Translations under genes and position numbers: made by a program | Shown here: positions 26,347 through 35,503 of the stretch, one piece after another | Layout of the letters: each line of letters starts with the position of its first letter | Numbering within the stretch: the stretch's first letter is position 1 | Notes under the pieces: model-generated | What the model was told of the DNA's origin: nothing | Database searches by the model: none | The model's input: the letters and a program-made list of their open reading frames with translations, nothing else | NCBI GenBank assembly: GCA_965205535.1 | Contig: CBDBHH010000005.1 | Location: forward strand, 248,001-312,000 | DNA: 64,000 nucleotides | DNA from: UBA8079 sp965205535 | GTDB taxonomy: Bacteria; Pseudomonadota; Alphaproteobacteria; UBA6615 | Direction: 5' to 3'

Positions 26347-26991
26347 GTGCGAATTTTGTCGAGATTTCTGGGCGTCCTGGCGCTTGTGTCCGGACTTTTC
26401 CTGTCCGGCGGACATGTCGTCGCGCATCCCCATGTCTGGATCGAGCTCGAAACCCGCCCGGTGATGGATTCCGACGGCCGGGTCGAGGGCCTTGAGGTGT
26501 ATTGGCAGTTCGACCCTTTCTATACCGTCTTCGCCGTCGACGACATGCGCACCGACGATGGCGGCATCGACGAGGAGAAGCTCCTCGCGCTCGGGCGTTC
26601 GAACCTCGAAAATCTGCGGCCGTTCGACTATTTCACCGACCTTCGCTTCAATGGCGGCAAACTCGAGATCGCCACCGTCGACCGGTTCGAGACCGGGTTC
26701 GAGGCGGGCAAGCTGTGGATGCGCTTCATCATCCCGCTGGCCACGCCGATCGATCCGCGGGCCGGAAGCTTCTCTTATGCGGTCTTCGACCCGACCTATT
26801 ACATCGACATTTCCTATGCCGAGCCGGACCATGCCCGCCTCGACAACGCGAACGGCTGCCGCGCCGACGTCGAAGAGGCCGCGCCGACATTCGAGGCCAT
26901 CAGCCTGGCCCAGGCGCTCGACCAGAACACAACCGGCCCGGACACCCTGGGTGAGATGTTCGCCCAGCGCGTTCGCCTGGAATGCAGCTAG
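26347..26991 (+). CDS. DUF1007 periplasmic protein
   Basis: The 214-residue protein has a signal peptide (RILSRFLGVLALVSGLFLS, cleavage near VVA-HP). The mature start HPHVWIEL and the QFDPFY and FDPTYYIDI segments are diagnostic of DUF1007. These proteins are almost always paired with NicO-type nickel/cobalt transporters and are thought to be periplasmic metal-handling partners. The histidines at the mature N-terminus could bind metal. I choose GTG 26347, with GGAGA 5-6 bases upstream, over the ATG at 26314. It overlaps the transporter gene by 10 bases. Confidence 0.88.
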   Translation: MRILSRFLGVLALVSGLFLSGGHVVAHPHVWIELETRPVMDSDGRVEGLEVYWQFDPFYTVFAVDDMRTDDGGIDEEKLLALGRSNLENLRPFDYFTDLRFNGGKLEIATVDRFETGFEAGKLWMRFIIPLATPIDPRAGSFSYAVFDPTYYIDISYAEPDHARLDNANGCRADVEEAAPTFEAISLAQALDQNTTGPDTLGEMFAQRVRLECS

Positions 26992-27938
26992 CCCCCACCC
27001 GCGCCGGTTTGCGTGCCTTCGCGGTGCCGATCCTGCTCGGCATCGTGATCGTCGCCCTCTGGCTGCTCGCCGTCTTCCTGTTCAATGACACCTGGCGCCT
27101 GATCCTCGTCGATATCCAGGGCATGCAGCGCGAGTTGCAGGGCCGCCTGGCCGAGGCGACCCGGCTCGTCTCCCAGCACGGCGCCGGGGCCGCCTGGGGC
27201 CTGATCGTGCTGAGCTTCGCCTATGGCGCAGTACACGCGGCGGGGCCGGGCCACGGCAAGCTGGTGATCTCCACCTATCTGATGACCCATGAGGGCGAGG
27301 TCCGACGCTCGCTCATCCTCTCGGTTCTCGCGGCAATTATGCAGGGCGTCACGGCCATCGTGATCATAGAGGTCATCCTCGCCGTGATCGGCGCCGGGGT
27401 GCGTGAGGCGACCGGCATCGCGGGCCGCCTCGAGATGACGAGCTACGCGCTGGTGATCCTGCTCGGGTTGATCCTCGCCGCCGTGACGGCACGGCGCCTC
27501 ATACGCCGAGCCCGTGATCCGCACGGCGCCGACGCCTGTGCTTCCTGCGGCCACAGCCATGCACCCGATGCGGAACATATCCGCAGCCGGAGCTCCCTGG
27601 GGGCCCTCGCGGCGATGGTATTCTCGATTGGCCTGCGACCGTGCACCGGCGCGATCCTGGTGCTCATCCTGGCCAATGTGCTGGGCCTGCGGTTCACCGC
27701 CTGGGCGGCCGTGTTCGCCATGTCGGTCGGGACGGCCCTCACGGTCTCGGCAATCGCCATCGCCTCGGTCTATGCCCGCAGGGCGACCATGCGCGCGGCG
27801 GAACGCTGGCCCGAGCGGACCGGCAACCTGCCAATGATGCTCGACGCCATCGCCTTCTGCGGTGGAATCCTGATCGTGGCGCTGGGCGTGTCTCTGCTGC
27901 AAAGCGCCGCGGCCGTCGCAAATCATCCGCTTCTCTAG
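26982..27938 (+). CDS. NicO-family nickel/cobalt transporter
   Basis: The 318-residue polytopic membrane protein has the NicO/RcnA signature HAAGPGHGK (85-93), a second conserved GLRPCTGAI in the C-terminal half, and a cytoplasmic loop with CASCGHSHAPDAEH that can bind metal. About seven hydrophobic segments are visible. Direction (uptake or efflux) cannot be told; the partner DUF1007 is usual for the RcnA-like importers and exporters alike. It converges with the RNA methyltransferase gene, sharing the stop tetranucleotide CTAG. Confidence 0.92.
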   Translation: MQLAPTRAGLRAFAVPILLGIVIVALWLLAVFLFNDTWRLILVDIQGMQRELQGRLAEATRLVSQHGAGAAWGLIVLSFAYGAVHAAGPGHGKLVISTYLMTHEGEVRRSLILSVLAAIMQGVTAIVIIEVILAVIGAGVREATGIAGRLEMTSYALVILLGLILAAVTARRLIRRARDPHGADACASCGHSHAPDAEHIRSRSSLGALAAMVFSIGLRPCTGAILVLILANVLGLRFTAWAAVFAMSVGTALTVSAIAIASVYARRATMRAAERWPERTGNLPMMLDAIAFCGGILIVALGVSLLQSAAAVANHPLL

Positions 27939-29230
27939 CGCGAAAACGCCGCCACCAGTTCCACATGCCCCGACCAGACGAACTGGTCGACCGGCGTGAC
28001 CCGCTCCAGGGAAAAGCCACCCTCGGCCAGGGTCAGCGCGTCGCGGGCGAAGGTCGTGGGATTGCACGACACGGCGACGACCCGTGACGCATCGCTCTGG
28101 GCGATTTCCCCGGCCTGGGCCGCCGCCCCGGCGCGAGGCGGGTCAAACACAATCGTCTCGATACGCCTGAAGTCCGCCGCCGCCATCGGCTGGCGTACCA
28201 GGTCACGCGTCTCGGCCGTCACCTGGCCACCGAACCCCGCAGTCCCGGCAGCACGGGCCAACGCCGCGATGGCAGCACTGTCCCCATCCACGGCCATGAC
28301 CGACGCCCCTGCCGCGGCCAGCGGCAGGGCAAAGGTCCCCACCCCGCAATAGAGATCGGCCACCCGCGCGCCTTCAGTCGACTCAACCACCAGCCCCGCC
28401 AGCACCCGTTCGGCCTCCGCGCTGGCCTGCAGGAATACCCCCGGCGGGATTTCGACGGGGATGCCGGAGAGTTCCAGCACCGGTGTGCGATGCAACGCGA
28501 CCGGTTCGATTTCGTCCCGGCCGCTGCCTTCCAGCTGCCAGGCGACCCGGGCCAGCCCCTTCGCGTCGGCGAACATGGCCAGCGCCATGCTCGCGTCCGG
28601 TCCCGGTTCGTGGGCGGCCACGATCAGCACGTCGAAGCCGTTGTCGGCGCGTGTCACCGAGACATCCCAACGCGCGCCCGGCGGCACGATATCGGCCAGC
28701 ACCTCGCGCAGCTTCGGCACCAGCGCCATCAGTTCAGGATGCACGATCAGGCATTCTTCCAGCTCCACCACATGACGGCTCGCGCGGGTGTGGAACCCGA
28801 AGAAGGTCTTCGAATTTTTCGCACGTGGCCGGAACGCGGCGAAGGTCGCGCGGCGGCGCCCGGCGCTCTCGGTCGGGATCAGAGGCGCGACCAGTTCGGG
28901 GTCGAGCCCCACCCGCTGTATGGCATTGGTCACCAGTTCGCGCTTCCAGGCGTGATAAGCGTCCATCCCGAGATGCTGGACACTGCAACCACCGCAGGTC
29001 GCAAAGTGCCGGCACGGCGGTGCGGTTCTGTCGTCTGACGGCGCCACGATCTCCAGCAGCTTTGCCTCGAGCCCGTCGCCGCGCTTGTTGATGGCGCGCA
29101 CCCGCACCTGCTCACCCGGCAGCGCGCCGGCGATATACAGGCGCCCCCGCTCCCGGCCGCCCGGGTTCTTCGCGATCCCGTCGCCGCGCGGACCGAGGGC
29201 CTCGACTTCGACCGTCACCTCATCCGTCAT
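27935..29230 (-). CDS. 23S rRNA (uracil-C5)-methyltransferase, RlmD/RlmC/TrmA-type, iron-sulphur
   Basis: The 431-residue protein has an N-terminal TRAM domain (about 1-60, EALGPRGDGIAK and GALPGEQV). Then comes an Fe-S cluster motif CRHFATCGGCSVQHL plus a later Cys in ECLIVHP, the SAM-binding VADLYCGVGTFALPLA, FDPPRAGA, and the catalytic Cys in SCNPTTFARD. These mark the class that makes 5-methyluridine in 23S rRNA (RlmD for U1939). The RlmD/RlmC choice is not certain. I use ATG 29230; a TTG at 29242 is also in frame. It overlaps tlyA by 11 bases. Confidence 0.92.
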   Translation of the reverse strand: MTDEVTVEVEALGPRGDGIAKNPGGRERGRLYIAGALPGEQVRVRAINKRGDGLEAKLLEIVAPSDDRTAPPCRHFATCGGCSVQHLGMDAYHAWKRELVTNAIQRVGLDPELVAPLIPTESAGRRRATFAAFRPRAKNSKTFFGFHTRASRHVVELEECLIVHPELMALVPKLREVLADIVPPGARWDVSVTRADNGFDVLIVAAHEPGPDASMALAMFADAKGLARVAWQLEGSGRDEIEPVALHRTPVLELSGIPVEIPPGVFLQASAEAERVLAGLVVESTEGARVADLYCGVGTFALPLAAAGASVMAVDGDSAAIAALARAAGTAGFGGQVTAETRDLVRQPMAAADFRRIETIVFDPPRAGAAAQAGEIAQSDASRVVAVSCNPTTFARDALTLAEGGFSLERVTPVDQFVWSGHVELVAAFSR

Positions 29231-30002
29231 AAACCGCCCCAATCAGAAATTCCTTGTTGCCCTCGGGCCCCGTAATCGGGCTCTCGGCCAGCCCGATCAC
29301 CCGCCAGCCGGGCCGGCCGTCGATCCAGCGCCGGATACGTGTGCAGACCACCTCGTGCAACACCGGGTCGCGCACCACGCCCTTCTTGCCGACATCGGCC
29401 TTGCCGACCTCGAACTGGGGCTTGATCAGGGCCACCAAGCGCGCACCCGGTGCCGCCAGCGCCATGGCGGCCGGCAGCACGACCTCCAGCCCGATGAAGC
29501 TCGCATCACAGACGATCGCGTCCACCGGTTCGGGGATGTGCTCCGCTGTCAGGTGCCGGGCGTTGGTCTTCTCCAGCACGACCACCCGTTCGTCGTTGCG
29601 CAGTTTCCAGGCGAATTGACCATGCCCCACGTCGACGGCGTAGACCCGCGCCGCGCCGCGCGCCAGCAGCACGTCCGTGAACCCGCCCGTGGATGCCCCC
29701 ACATCGATCGCCACCGCACCGGTCATGTCGATGCCCAGTTCGTCCAGCGCCTGATCCAGCTTCAGCCCGCCCCGGCTGACCCAGGGATGATCCTGGCCGC
29801 GCAGCTCCAGCGGCGCATCGTCGGCGATGCTCTCGCCCGCCTTCTCGACCCGGCGCTCACCGGAGAAGATCTTCCCCGCCAGTATAAGCGCCTGGGCGCG
29901 CGAGCGCGTTTCCACGAGCCCGCGGTCGACCAGCGCCACATCGGCGCGGGTCCTGGCGGGTTTCTTCGGCGGTGATGTTTTTTCCTGTGCCACGGGGATC
30001 AC
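29220..30002 (-). CDS. tlyA: TlyA-family rRNA (cytidine-2'-O)-methyltransferase/hemolysin A
   Basis: The 260-residue protein has an N-terminal S4 RNA-binding domain (about 18-70, VALVDRGLVETRSRAQALILAGKI) and a C-terminal FtsJ-like methyltransferase domain with VAIDVGASTGGFTD, the FIGLEVVLPA region and LIKPQFE. TlyA 2'-O-methylates rRNA (16S C1409 and 23S C1920 in mycobacteria). In many alphaproteobacteria it follows dxs, but here dxs is 8 kb away (38305). Start could be GTG 30002 or GTG 29993. It overlaps the next gene by 11 bases. Confidence 0.94.
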   Translation of the reverse strand: MIPVAQEKTSPPKKPARTRADVALVDRGLVETRSRAQALILAGKIFSGERRVEKAGESIADDAPLELRGQDHPWVSRGGLKLDQALDELGIDMTGAVAIDVGASTGGFTDVLLARGAARVYAVDVGHGQFAWKLRNDERVVVLEKTNARHLTAEHIPEPVDAIVCDASFIGLEVVLPAAMALAAPGARLVALIKPQFEVGKADVGKKGVVRDPVLHEVVCTRIRRWIDGRPGWRVIGLAESPITGPEGNKEFLIGAVYDG

Positions 30003-30018
30003 GTAGCACGAGTGGGCG

Positions 30019-30390
30019 TTACCCGCGCAATCGCTTCGTTTCGGCCTCGTCGATCTCCATCTCGTCTGTCAGCGCCACGCCGTAGCGTTCCCGCGCGGCC
30101 TCGCGGGAGACATAACCGTCGATGACGTCATCGCGGACCCGTTCCGGCTCACGCTCGAACGCGGGGCCATACCCGCCGCCGCCATCGGCCCTGAACAGAA
30201 TCTCGTCGCCCGGCCCGAACTCCCCGCGATACATGCCGACATGTTTGCGCAAGGGATCGGAGTTGCCCCAGACCTCGTCATTGTCGGAATAGACGACGAT
30301 GTCGCGGGCCCAGCGCGCCTCCCAGTCGGGGTCTTCGGGGTTGGGCTTGAGGATACCGAGGTTCATCGGCCCGGCCTCGCCGCCCTCCAT
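30019..30390 (-). CDS. Hydantoinase B/oxoprolinase subunit, C-terminal fragment
   Basis: The 123-residue frame matches the C-terminus of HyuB/OplaH-B: a glycine-rich FRADGGGGYGPAFEREP, then VRDDVIDGYVSREAARERYGVAL. Upstream the gene is in another frame (30363-31832). At 30400-30403 a run of four C on the minus strand (AAGACCCCGGC) would restore KSKTPGWGMEGGEAGP if it had five. So 30019-31832 is probably one gene of about 604 codons carrying a one-base deletion. It lies 16 bases before tlyA. Confidence 0.7.
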   Translation of the reverse strand: MEGGEAGPMNLGILKPNPEDPDWEARWARDIVVYSDNDEVWGNSDPLRKHVGMYRGEFGPGDEILFRADGGGGYGPAFEREPERVRDDVIDGYVSREAARERYGVALTDEMEIDEAETKRLRG

Positions 30391-31832
30391 GCCCCAGCCG
30401 GGGTCTTGGATTTCTTCACGATGCTCAACGCGCCAAACCCGTCGAGGAACCGGAAGTTGCGCACGGTCCCCAGCCCGCCCCGGTTACGGCCCGGCCCACC
30501 GGAATCCTGGTTCAGGCCCGATTCCGTGACCATCACCGGCAAACGCGATTCGATCACCTCGACCGGCACGTTCTTGAGCGTGCACATGGAGATGTGGTGG
30601 ACCGCGTTCATGCCATCCATGTCGGCGCGCGCACCCCATCCCATGCCGGCGTTGGTCTGATGCCAGACCTGGCGGCCGGTATGGGGTTCAATCCCGTAGA
30701 AACCGGGGTCGCCCAGATCGCCGCCCGAGCCCGCCGGCATTGCTTCCGGCATGGCTGCGGCCAGCGCCTTGTAGATGGTCTCGATCGCGACCACGCTCGC
30801 CCAGATGGTGAACACCGGCGCGGGGTAGACCGCATGAAACAGATTGCCCTCGGGCGCGATCACTTCGATTGGCCGGAACTGGCCGCCATTGGACGGCTCG
30901 TCCGGGGTGGTCAGGGACTTGAAGACGATCCGGCACACCGCATGGGTCATGCCGATAGCCAGGTTGATCGGCCCCCGCACCCGGTCGCTGGACCCTGAGA
31001 AATCGACCGTCATGCCGTTGTCGTCGAGGGTGACCTTCACATGGACGCGCACCAGCCGGTCCCGGTCCACGCCGTCATTGTCCATCCAGTTTTCAGCCTC
31101 CCAGGTGCCTTTCGGGAGTTCCGAGAGGGCTGCGCGGGCCTGCGCCTCGCCCACGTCCAGGAACCGGTCGATCGCCGCCTCGACGGTGGCCTCGCCATAT
31201 TTGGCGTAGAGCTCTTCCATCCGTTCACAGCCGACCCGCAGGGAGGCGATCTCGGCATTCATGTCGCCCATGATGGTGACCGGCGCGCGGGAGTTGGCGC
31301 GCATGATCTGCAGGGCGGTCTCGTTCGGCACCCCGCCCTCGACGATCTTGATCCCGGGCATCATCAGGCCTTCCTGATGGATCGAGGTGGAATCGAGGAT
31401 ATATCCCGGATCCTTGCCGCCGATATCGGTCCAGTGGGCGCGCACGCAGGTATAGGCGACCAGTTCTCCCTCGTGGAATGCGCCCTGCACCAGGATCGCG
31501 TCGTTGGTGTGGGTGCCGGTCACATAGGGGATGCTCATCATCAGCACATCGCCGGGGGCGAGATCGTCGAACAGACCCATGTCCCGGCACTTCAGGACCG
31601 CATATTCGTTGGCGCCGAGGAACACCGACAGGCCGGTGGAATCGCCGAGCAACCGAAGCTTCCGGTCAAAGATCGACAGCCCGAAATCGTTGATCTCGTA
31701 GATGATCGTCGAATAGGCGGTGCGCACGAGGGTGCGTTCCATCTCGCGCGCCGCCGACACGATGTAATGGCGGATCACCTCGATGGTCGCGGCATCCACG
31801 GCGTCGGCCTTCTGCTTGGTCGCGGTGCTCAT
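30363..31832 (-). CDS. hyuB: Hydantoinase B/oxoprolinase subunit, frameshifted at its C-terminal part
   Basis: The 489-residue frame has the family hallmarks: IEVIRHYIVSAAREMERTLVRTAYS, an ER/GD-rich region PGDVLMMSIPYVTGTHTNDA, ADMDGMNA and NQDSGGPGRNRGGLG near the end. HyuA/HyuB enzymes use ATP to open 5-oxoproline, N-methylhydantoin or acetone-type substrates. The last 11 residues (PAGAWRAARPGR) do not match; a missing C at about 30400 puts the true C-terminus in the frame of 30019-30390. Its start overlaps the HyuA stop (ATGA at 31829-31832), the standard coupling for this pair. Loss of the GGGGYG end would probably inactivate it. Confidence 0.85.
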   Translation of the reverse strand: MSTATKQKADAVDAATIEVIRHYIVSAAREMERTLVRTAYSTIIYEINDFGLSIFDRKLRLLGDSTGLSVFLGANEYAVLKCRDMGLFDDLAPGDVLMMSIPYVTGTHTNDAILVQGAFHEGELVAYTCVRAHWTDIGGKDPGYILDSTSIHQEGLMMPGIKIVEGGVPNETALQIMRANSRAPVTIMGDMNAEIASLRVGCERMEELYAKYGEATVEAAIDRFLDVGEAQARAALSELPKGTWEAENWMDNDGVDRDRLVRVHVKVTLDDNGMTVDFSGSSDRVRGPINLAIGMTHAVCRIVFKSLTTPDEPSNGGQFRPIEVIAPEGNLFHAVYPAPVFTIWASVVAIETIYKALAAAMPEAMPAGSGGDLGDPGFYGIEPHTGRQVWHQTNAGMGWGARADMDGMNAVHHISMCTLKNVPVEVIESRLPVMVTESGLNQDSGGPGRNRGGLGTVRNFRFLDGFGALSIVKKSKTPAGAWRAARPGR

Positions 31833-34144
31833 GCATCTGTCTCCGGTGTGATGACAATCTGGCCGAACGGGTCGATCGTGGCCGTCTGGTCGCTGAAATA
31901 GACGACCGTGGTCGTCGCCTCCTCAATCACCGCCGGGCCGGGCAGCACGTCGCCGGCGAGCAGGCTCTCGCGGTCATAGATCGCAAACTCCGCTGTATCT
32001 CCCGTGGCGAAACAATAGGCCGCGCGGGTCGCGCGCGGCGCGGGCGCATCCCCCGCACCCCGTTCGTCGATCCGGGGCAGTTCCGGCTTGGGCTCGCGAC
32101 CGATGCCACGCACCCGCAGATTGACGAGCTGCACGGGGTCTTCCATGGCGTGGCCGTAGCGGCGGAGATGGGCTTCGTCACAGCGTTTGCGGATTTCGTC
32201 CAGGCTGTCGGCGCCATCGATCGACACTTCCAGGGTGTGTTCCTGGCCGAAATAGCGCAGCTCGGCGGCATGCTCGACCAGTTGGGCACTCTCGGGAAAA
32301 CCGGCATCGACGAGGTCGGCCCGGGCGCTGTCGGCGAGATCTCCGACCGCCTTGGTCAGGTCTGCCATCTCGATATCGTCGAGCAGCAGCAGCACTGTCC
32401 GCGCGTATTCCTGGACGATATCGGTCATCAGCATGCCCCAGGCAGAGAACACCGACGAGGCCTGGGGGATGATCACCTCCCGCACCCCCATCTCGCGGCC
32501 CACGAGCGGCACGAACATGCCCCCGCCGCCGCCGAAGCCCAGCATCGAGAATTCCCGGGGGTCGAGCCCCGCCTCGACGGTGATCTCGCGCACCGCGCTG
32601 ACGGTCTTGGCCAGCAGCACCTCGTAGATGCCGCGACAGGCCGCCACGAGATCGATCTCCAGGGGATCGGCCACATGGGTCCGCACCGCGGCCTCGGCCC
32701 CGGCGACATCAAGGGTCATCTCGCCGCCAAGGAAGCGCGCGGGGTCGATATAGCCCATGGCCAGCACCGCATCGGTAAACGCCGGTTCCGTGCCGCCCTT
32801 GCCGTAGCAGACCGGCCCGGGTACCGCGCCCGCCGATTGCGGGCCGACCCGCAGCAAACCGTTCTCGGCCCGGGCCAGGGAGCCGCCGCCCGCGCCGATG
32901 GTCGAGATGTCGTAGGTCGGGATCATCAGGGGCAGGTTTTCCAGCGCGGCCTCGTATTTCAGCGCCGGCTGACCGTTGTGCACCACACAGGCGTCCGTCG
33001 AGGTGCCGCCCATATCGACCGCGATCATGTTCGGGCGATCGGTCAGTTCCGACAGGGCCACCGTGCCGATCAGCCCGCCCGCCGGGCCGGAGAAGATGGT
33101 GTGAACCGGCACGTCGGCCGACACCCGGGCCTGCAGCGCACCGCCGCCCGACCGCGTGATGTAGAAGGCACCGTCGAACCCGGCCGCACCGAGATTAGAC
33201 TCAAGCCCGGCGACATAGGTCTGGAAGATCGGCTTTACATAGGCGTTCACGACCGTGGTCGAGGTGCGTTCATATTCGCGATACTCGCGCACGATATCTG
33301 CCGAGACGGACACCGCCACATCGGGATACATCTCCTCGATAATTGCCTTGGCGCGCAATTCATGGTCGGGATTGCGATAGGCGTGGAGGAAGCACACGGC
33401 GATCGACGTGCGGCCCTGTTCTTCGACAAGCCGCGTGGCAGCGGCGCGCAGTGCGGCCTCATCCAGGGGCTCGATCTCCTCGCCCTGGGCGTTCAGGCGC
33501 CCGGGCACACCGTGCCGGTAGCGCTTGGCGATAAGCACCGGCGGGTCGTCATAGGTGAGCATGTACATCTTCTCGCGCGGCCGGTGATAACGGCCGGTCT
33601 CGAAGACATCCTCGAAGCCTTCGTTCGTGATGATGCCCGTGGCTGCCCCTTTGCGCTCCAGCACCGTGTTGAGGCCGAGCGTCGTGCCATGCACGAAGGT
33701 CTCTACATCGGCCAGGGACAGATCGAGCCGGCCGATGGCGCTCAGCAGCGCGGTGGCGGCCTGGGGGCGTTCGAGGGGCGGCATGTGGCCGCAATCCTCG
33801 ACGATGGAAAGGCGCCCGCGGGGCGCCAGGTCGGCGATTTCCTGATGTTCCTCGACACTCGTCAGCGCATCCGACCGGCCGACAATGGCGCGCACGGGGA
33901 TGTCGGTGCCTTGCAGCAGCTCGCGGGAATCTTCGCGGGTCTGCATCGCCCGGTGGCGGTCGGCGAACAGATCCGGCCCGACGCGATGACCCATGGCACG
34001 AACCCGCGCGGCCAGTGGGTCTTCGTGGCGATCCGGATGCAGCAACAGCAGCAGGTACCGGTCGATCAGATCATCGAAACGGTCACCCTCGCAATCGGCA
34101 ATGGCCGCGTCCCGGCTCGCCGCCTTCTCCGGCGTGTCGCTACG
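31829..34144 (-). CDS. Chimera: C-terminal alpha/beta hydrolase joined to HyuA lacking its N-terminus
   Basis: From about 33740 down, the frame encodes HyuA (hydantoinase A): ETFVHGTTLGLNTVLERKG, RYHRPREKMYML, FSGPAGGLIGT, VDMGGTSTDA and GFGGGGGMFVPL. Normal HyuA starts with about 60 residues holding the first ATP motif DxGGTFTD; these are absent. In their place, in the same frame, is the C-terminal half of an alpha/beta hydrolase (RSDTPEKAASR to GHMPPLERPQAATALL), with its catalytic Asp (IVGRSDALT) and His (DCGHMPP). The hydrolase's N-terminal half is in another frame at 34066-34422. The junction falls near ALLSAIGRLDLSL. The start given is the frame switch. A deletion fusion or a misassembly would explain it. 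Confidence 0.75.
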   Translation of the reverse strand, partial: RSDTPEKAASRDAAIADCEGDRFDDLIDRYLLLLLHPDRHEDPLAARVRAMGHRVGPDLFADRHRAMQTREDSRELLQGTDIPVRAIVGRSDALTSVEEHQEIADLAPRGRLSIVEDCGHMPPLERPQAATALLSAIGRLDLSLADVETFVHGTTLGLNTVLERKGAATGIITNEGFEDVFETGRYHRPREKMYMLTYDDPPVLIAKRYRHGVPGRLNAQGEEIEPLDEAALRAAATRLVEEQGRTSIAVCFLHAYRNPDHELRAKAIIEEMYPDVAVSVSADIVREYREYERTSTTVVNAYVKPIFQTYVAGLESNLGAAGFDGAFYITRSGGGALQARVSADVPVHTIFSGPAGGLIGTVALSELTDRPNMIAVDMGGTSTDACVVHNGQPALKYEAALENLPLMIPTYDISTIGAGGGSLARAENGLLRVGPQSAGAVPGPVCYGKGGTEPAFTDAVLAMGYIDPARFLGGEMTLDVAGAEAAVRTHVADPLEIDLVAACRGIYEVLLAKTVSAVREITVEAGLDPREFSMLGFGGGGGMFVPLVGREMGVREVIIPQASSVFSAWGMLMTDIVQEYARTVLLLLDDIEMADLTKAVGDLADSARADLVDAGFPESAQLVEHAAELRYFGQEHTLEVSIDGADSLDEIRKRCDEAHLRRYGHAMEDPVQLVNLRVRGIGREPKPELPRIDERGAGDAPAPRATRAAYCFATGDTAEFAIYDRESLLAGDVLPGPAVIEEATTTVVYFSDQTATIDPFGQIVITPETDA

Positions 34145-34422
34145 CCCGAGGTGTCCAGTAGGGCGATTCGTTCGACCCGATGGGGCGCCTGGCGCAGCAC
34201 CTCGAGCGCCACATAGCCGCCCATGGAGAAACCGGCGATGGCGAACGTCTTGGGCGCCAGATCGAGGACCGCCTCGGCGAGCCCCTGCATGGTGTCGGTC
34301 TCGTCGGCGGGTGCGATGGTAATGTCTGCGACATCGGACAGATAGGCGCGCCCATGGGCCCACACCTCCTGATCGCAGATCAGGCCCGGCACCAGGACCA
34401 GGTTCCGGTCAGCGCTTGGCAT
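34066..34422 (-). CDS. Alpha/beta hydrolase, N-terminal half (frameshifted)
   Basis: The 118-residue frame begins MPSADRNLVLVPGLICDQEVW, an alpha/beta-hydrolase strand with an oxyanion-type LVPGL. It carries the nucleophile elbow GFSMGGYVALEV (Ser in GFSMGG). After ALLDTSG the frame diverges into VATRRRRRRAG and ends. In the neighbouring frame the sequence continues RSDTPEKAASR, so a single missing C at about 34142-34148 (GGGCGT for GGGCCGT) splits the hydrolase. Together with the C-terminal part it would make a roughly 230-residue esterase/haloperoxidase-type enzyme. As it stands, the catalytic Ser and the Asp/His are on different frames. Confidence 0.7.
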   Translation of the reverse strand: MPSADRNLVLVPGLICDQEVWAHGRAYLSDVADITIAPADETDTMQGLAEAVLDLAPKTFAIAGFSMGGYVALEVLRQAPHRVERIALLDTSGVATRRRRRRAGTRPLPIARVTVSMI

Positions 34423-34572
34423 ATCGTTTCCCCGAAAATTTGTTTCTTCTTGATTGAGCGAAGCTTAGGCCTCCCCACCATCATGTGAAAGACCGGGCAT
34501 GACAGTGTTTGTCTCGCTCATCTCGCGCTAAGATCACCCCAACGACAAGATCATACGACCGGGGGAATTTTC

Positions 34573-35496
34573 ATGACGCAACGTATCGGACTGGTGGGCA
34601 TGGGCCTGATGGGCCAGGCCTTCATCAAAAACATGCGCGAACGCCAGTTCATCGTGCAGGGCTTCGACACCGACCCGGCCCGGATGGACCAGCTCGCCGA
34701 GGCCGGCGGCCACCCGGCAGCCACACCGGCCGAGGCGGCCAAAGGCGTGGACCGGGTCATCGTGTCCCTGCCCACCAGCGACATCGCCCGCGCCGTCATC
34801 TTCGAAGACGGCAACGGGCTTGCGGCCGGCGCGGAAGACAACCTCATCATCATGGACACGACGACCGCGCGCCCCGAAGACGCCGAGCGCACGGCCGCGG
34901 AGCTCAAGGAGATGGGCATCAGCTATCTCGACAGCACCGTCAGCGGCACTTCGACCATGGCCCAGGCTGGCGATCTGGTGGTCATCGTTGGCGGCGAGGA
35001 GGCCGACTTCGAGGCCTGCCGCGAGGCCTTCGCCGGCTTCTCGCGGGCGGCCTATTACATGGGCCCGTCGGGTTCGGGCGCCCGCACCAAGCTGATCATC
35101 AACCTGATCCTGGCCGGCAACCGCCTCGCCATGGCCGAGGGGATGTTGCTCGGTGAGAAGGCGGGCCTCGACGCCAACAACCTCCTGTCGGTGATCCAGG
35201 ACGGGGCGTGCAGCTCCAAGACCATGATCGACAAGGGCCCGAAGATGATCGACGCCGACTTCTCCCAACAGGGTAAGGTCGCGATCAGCCTGAAGGACTC
35301 GCGCCTGATGATGGACATGGGCCGGAGCCTCGGGGCGCCGACCATGATGATCCAGGTCTACTCCCAGATCATGCAGGCTGCGCTTGAGAAGGGTTACGGC
35401 CAGAAGGACACGGTCGCCTTCTACGAGATCATGCGCGGCATGGCCGGGCTCGAGGAACGCGAAGGTATCGACGACGTGCCGATGGAAAAGGGATAG
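34573..35496 (+). CDS. NAD-dependent 3-hydroxyisobutyrate-type dehydrogenase
   Basis: The 307-residue beta-hydroxyacid dehydrogenase has N-terminal Rossmann GMGLMG (10-15), the substrate-binding DSTVSGTSTMAQ, and catalytic Lys in GSGARTKLIINLILAG. The C-terminal helical domain continues to residue 307. The family includes 3-hydroxyisobutyrate, tartronate semialdehyde and beta-hydroxyacid dehydrogenases; the substrate is not decided. It starts a two-gene unit with the FMN oxidase (7-base gap) and is divergent from the hydrolase/hyuA locus. Confidence 0.9.
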   Translation: MTQRIGLVGMGLMGQAFIKNMRERQFIVQGFDTDPARMDQLAEAGGHPAATPAEAAKGVDRVIVSLPTSDIARAVIFEDGNGLAAGAEDNLIIMDTTTARPEDAERTAAELKEMGISYLDSTVSGTSTMAQAGDLVVIVGGEEADFEACREAFAGFSRAAYYMGPSGSGARTKLIINLILAGNRLAMAEGMLLGEKAGLDANNLLSVIQDGACSSKTMIDKGPKMIDADFSQQGKVAISLKDSRLMMDMGRSLGAPTMMIQVYSQIMQAALEKGYGQKDTVAFYEIMRGMAGLEEREGIDDVPMEKG

Positions 35497-35503
35497 CGTC
35501 CCC

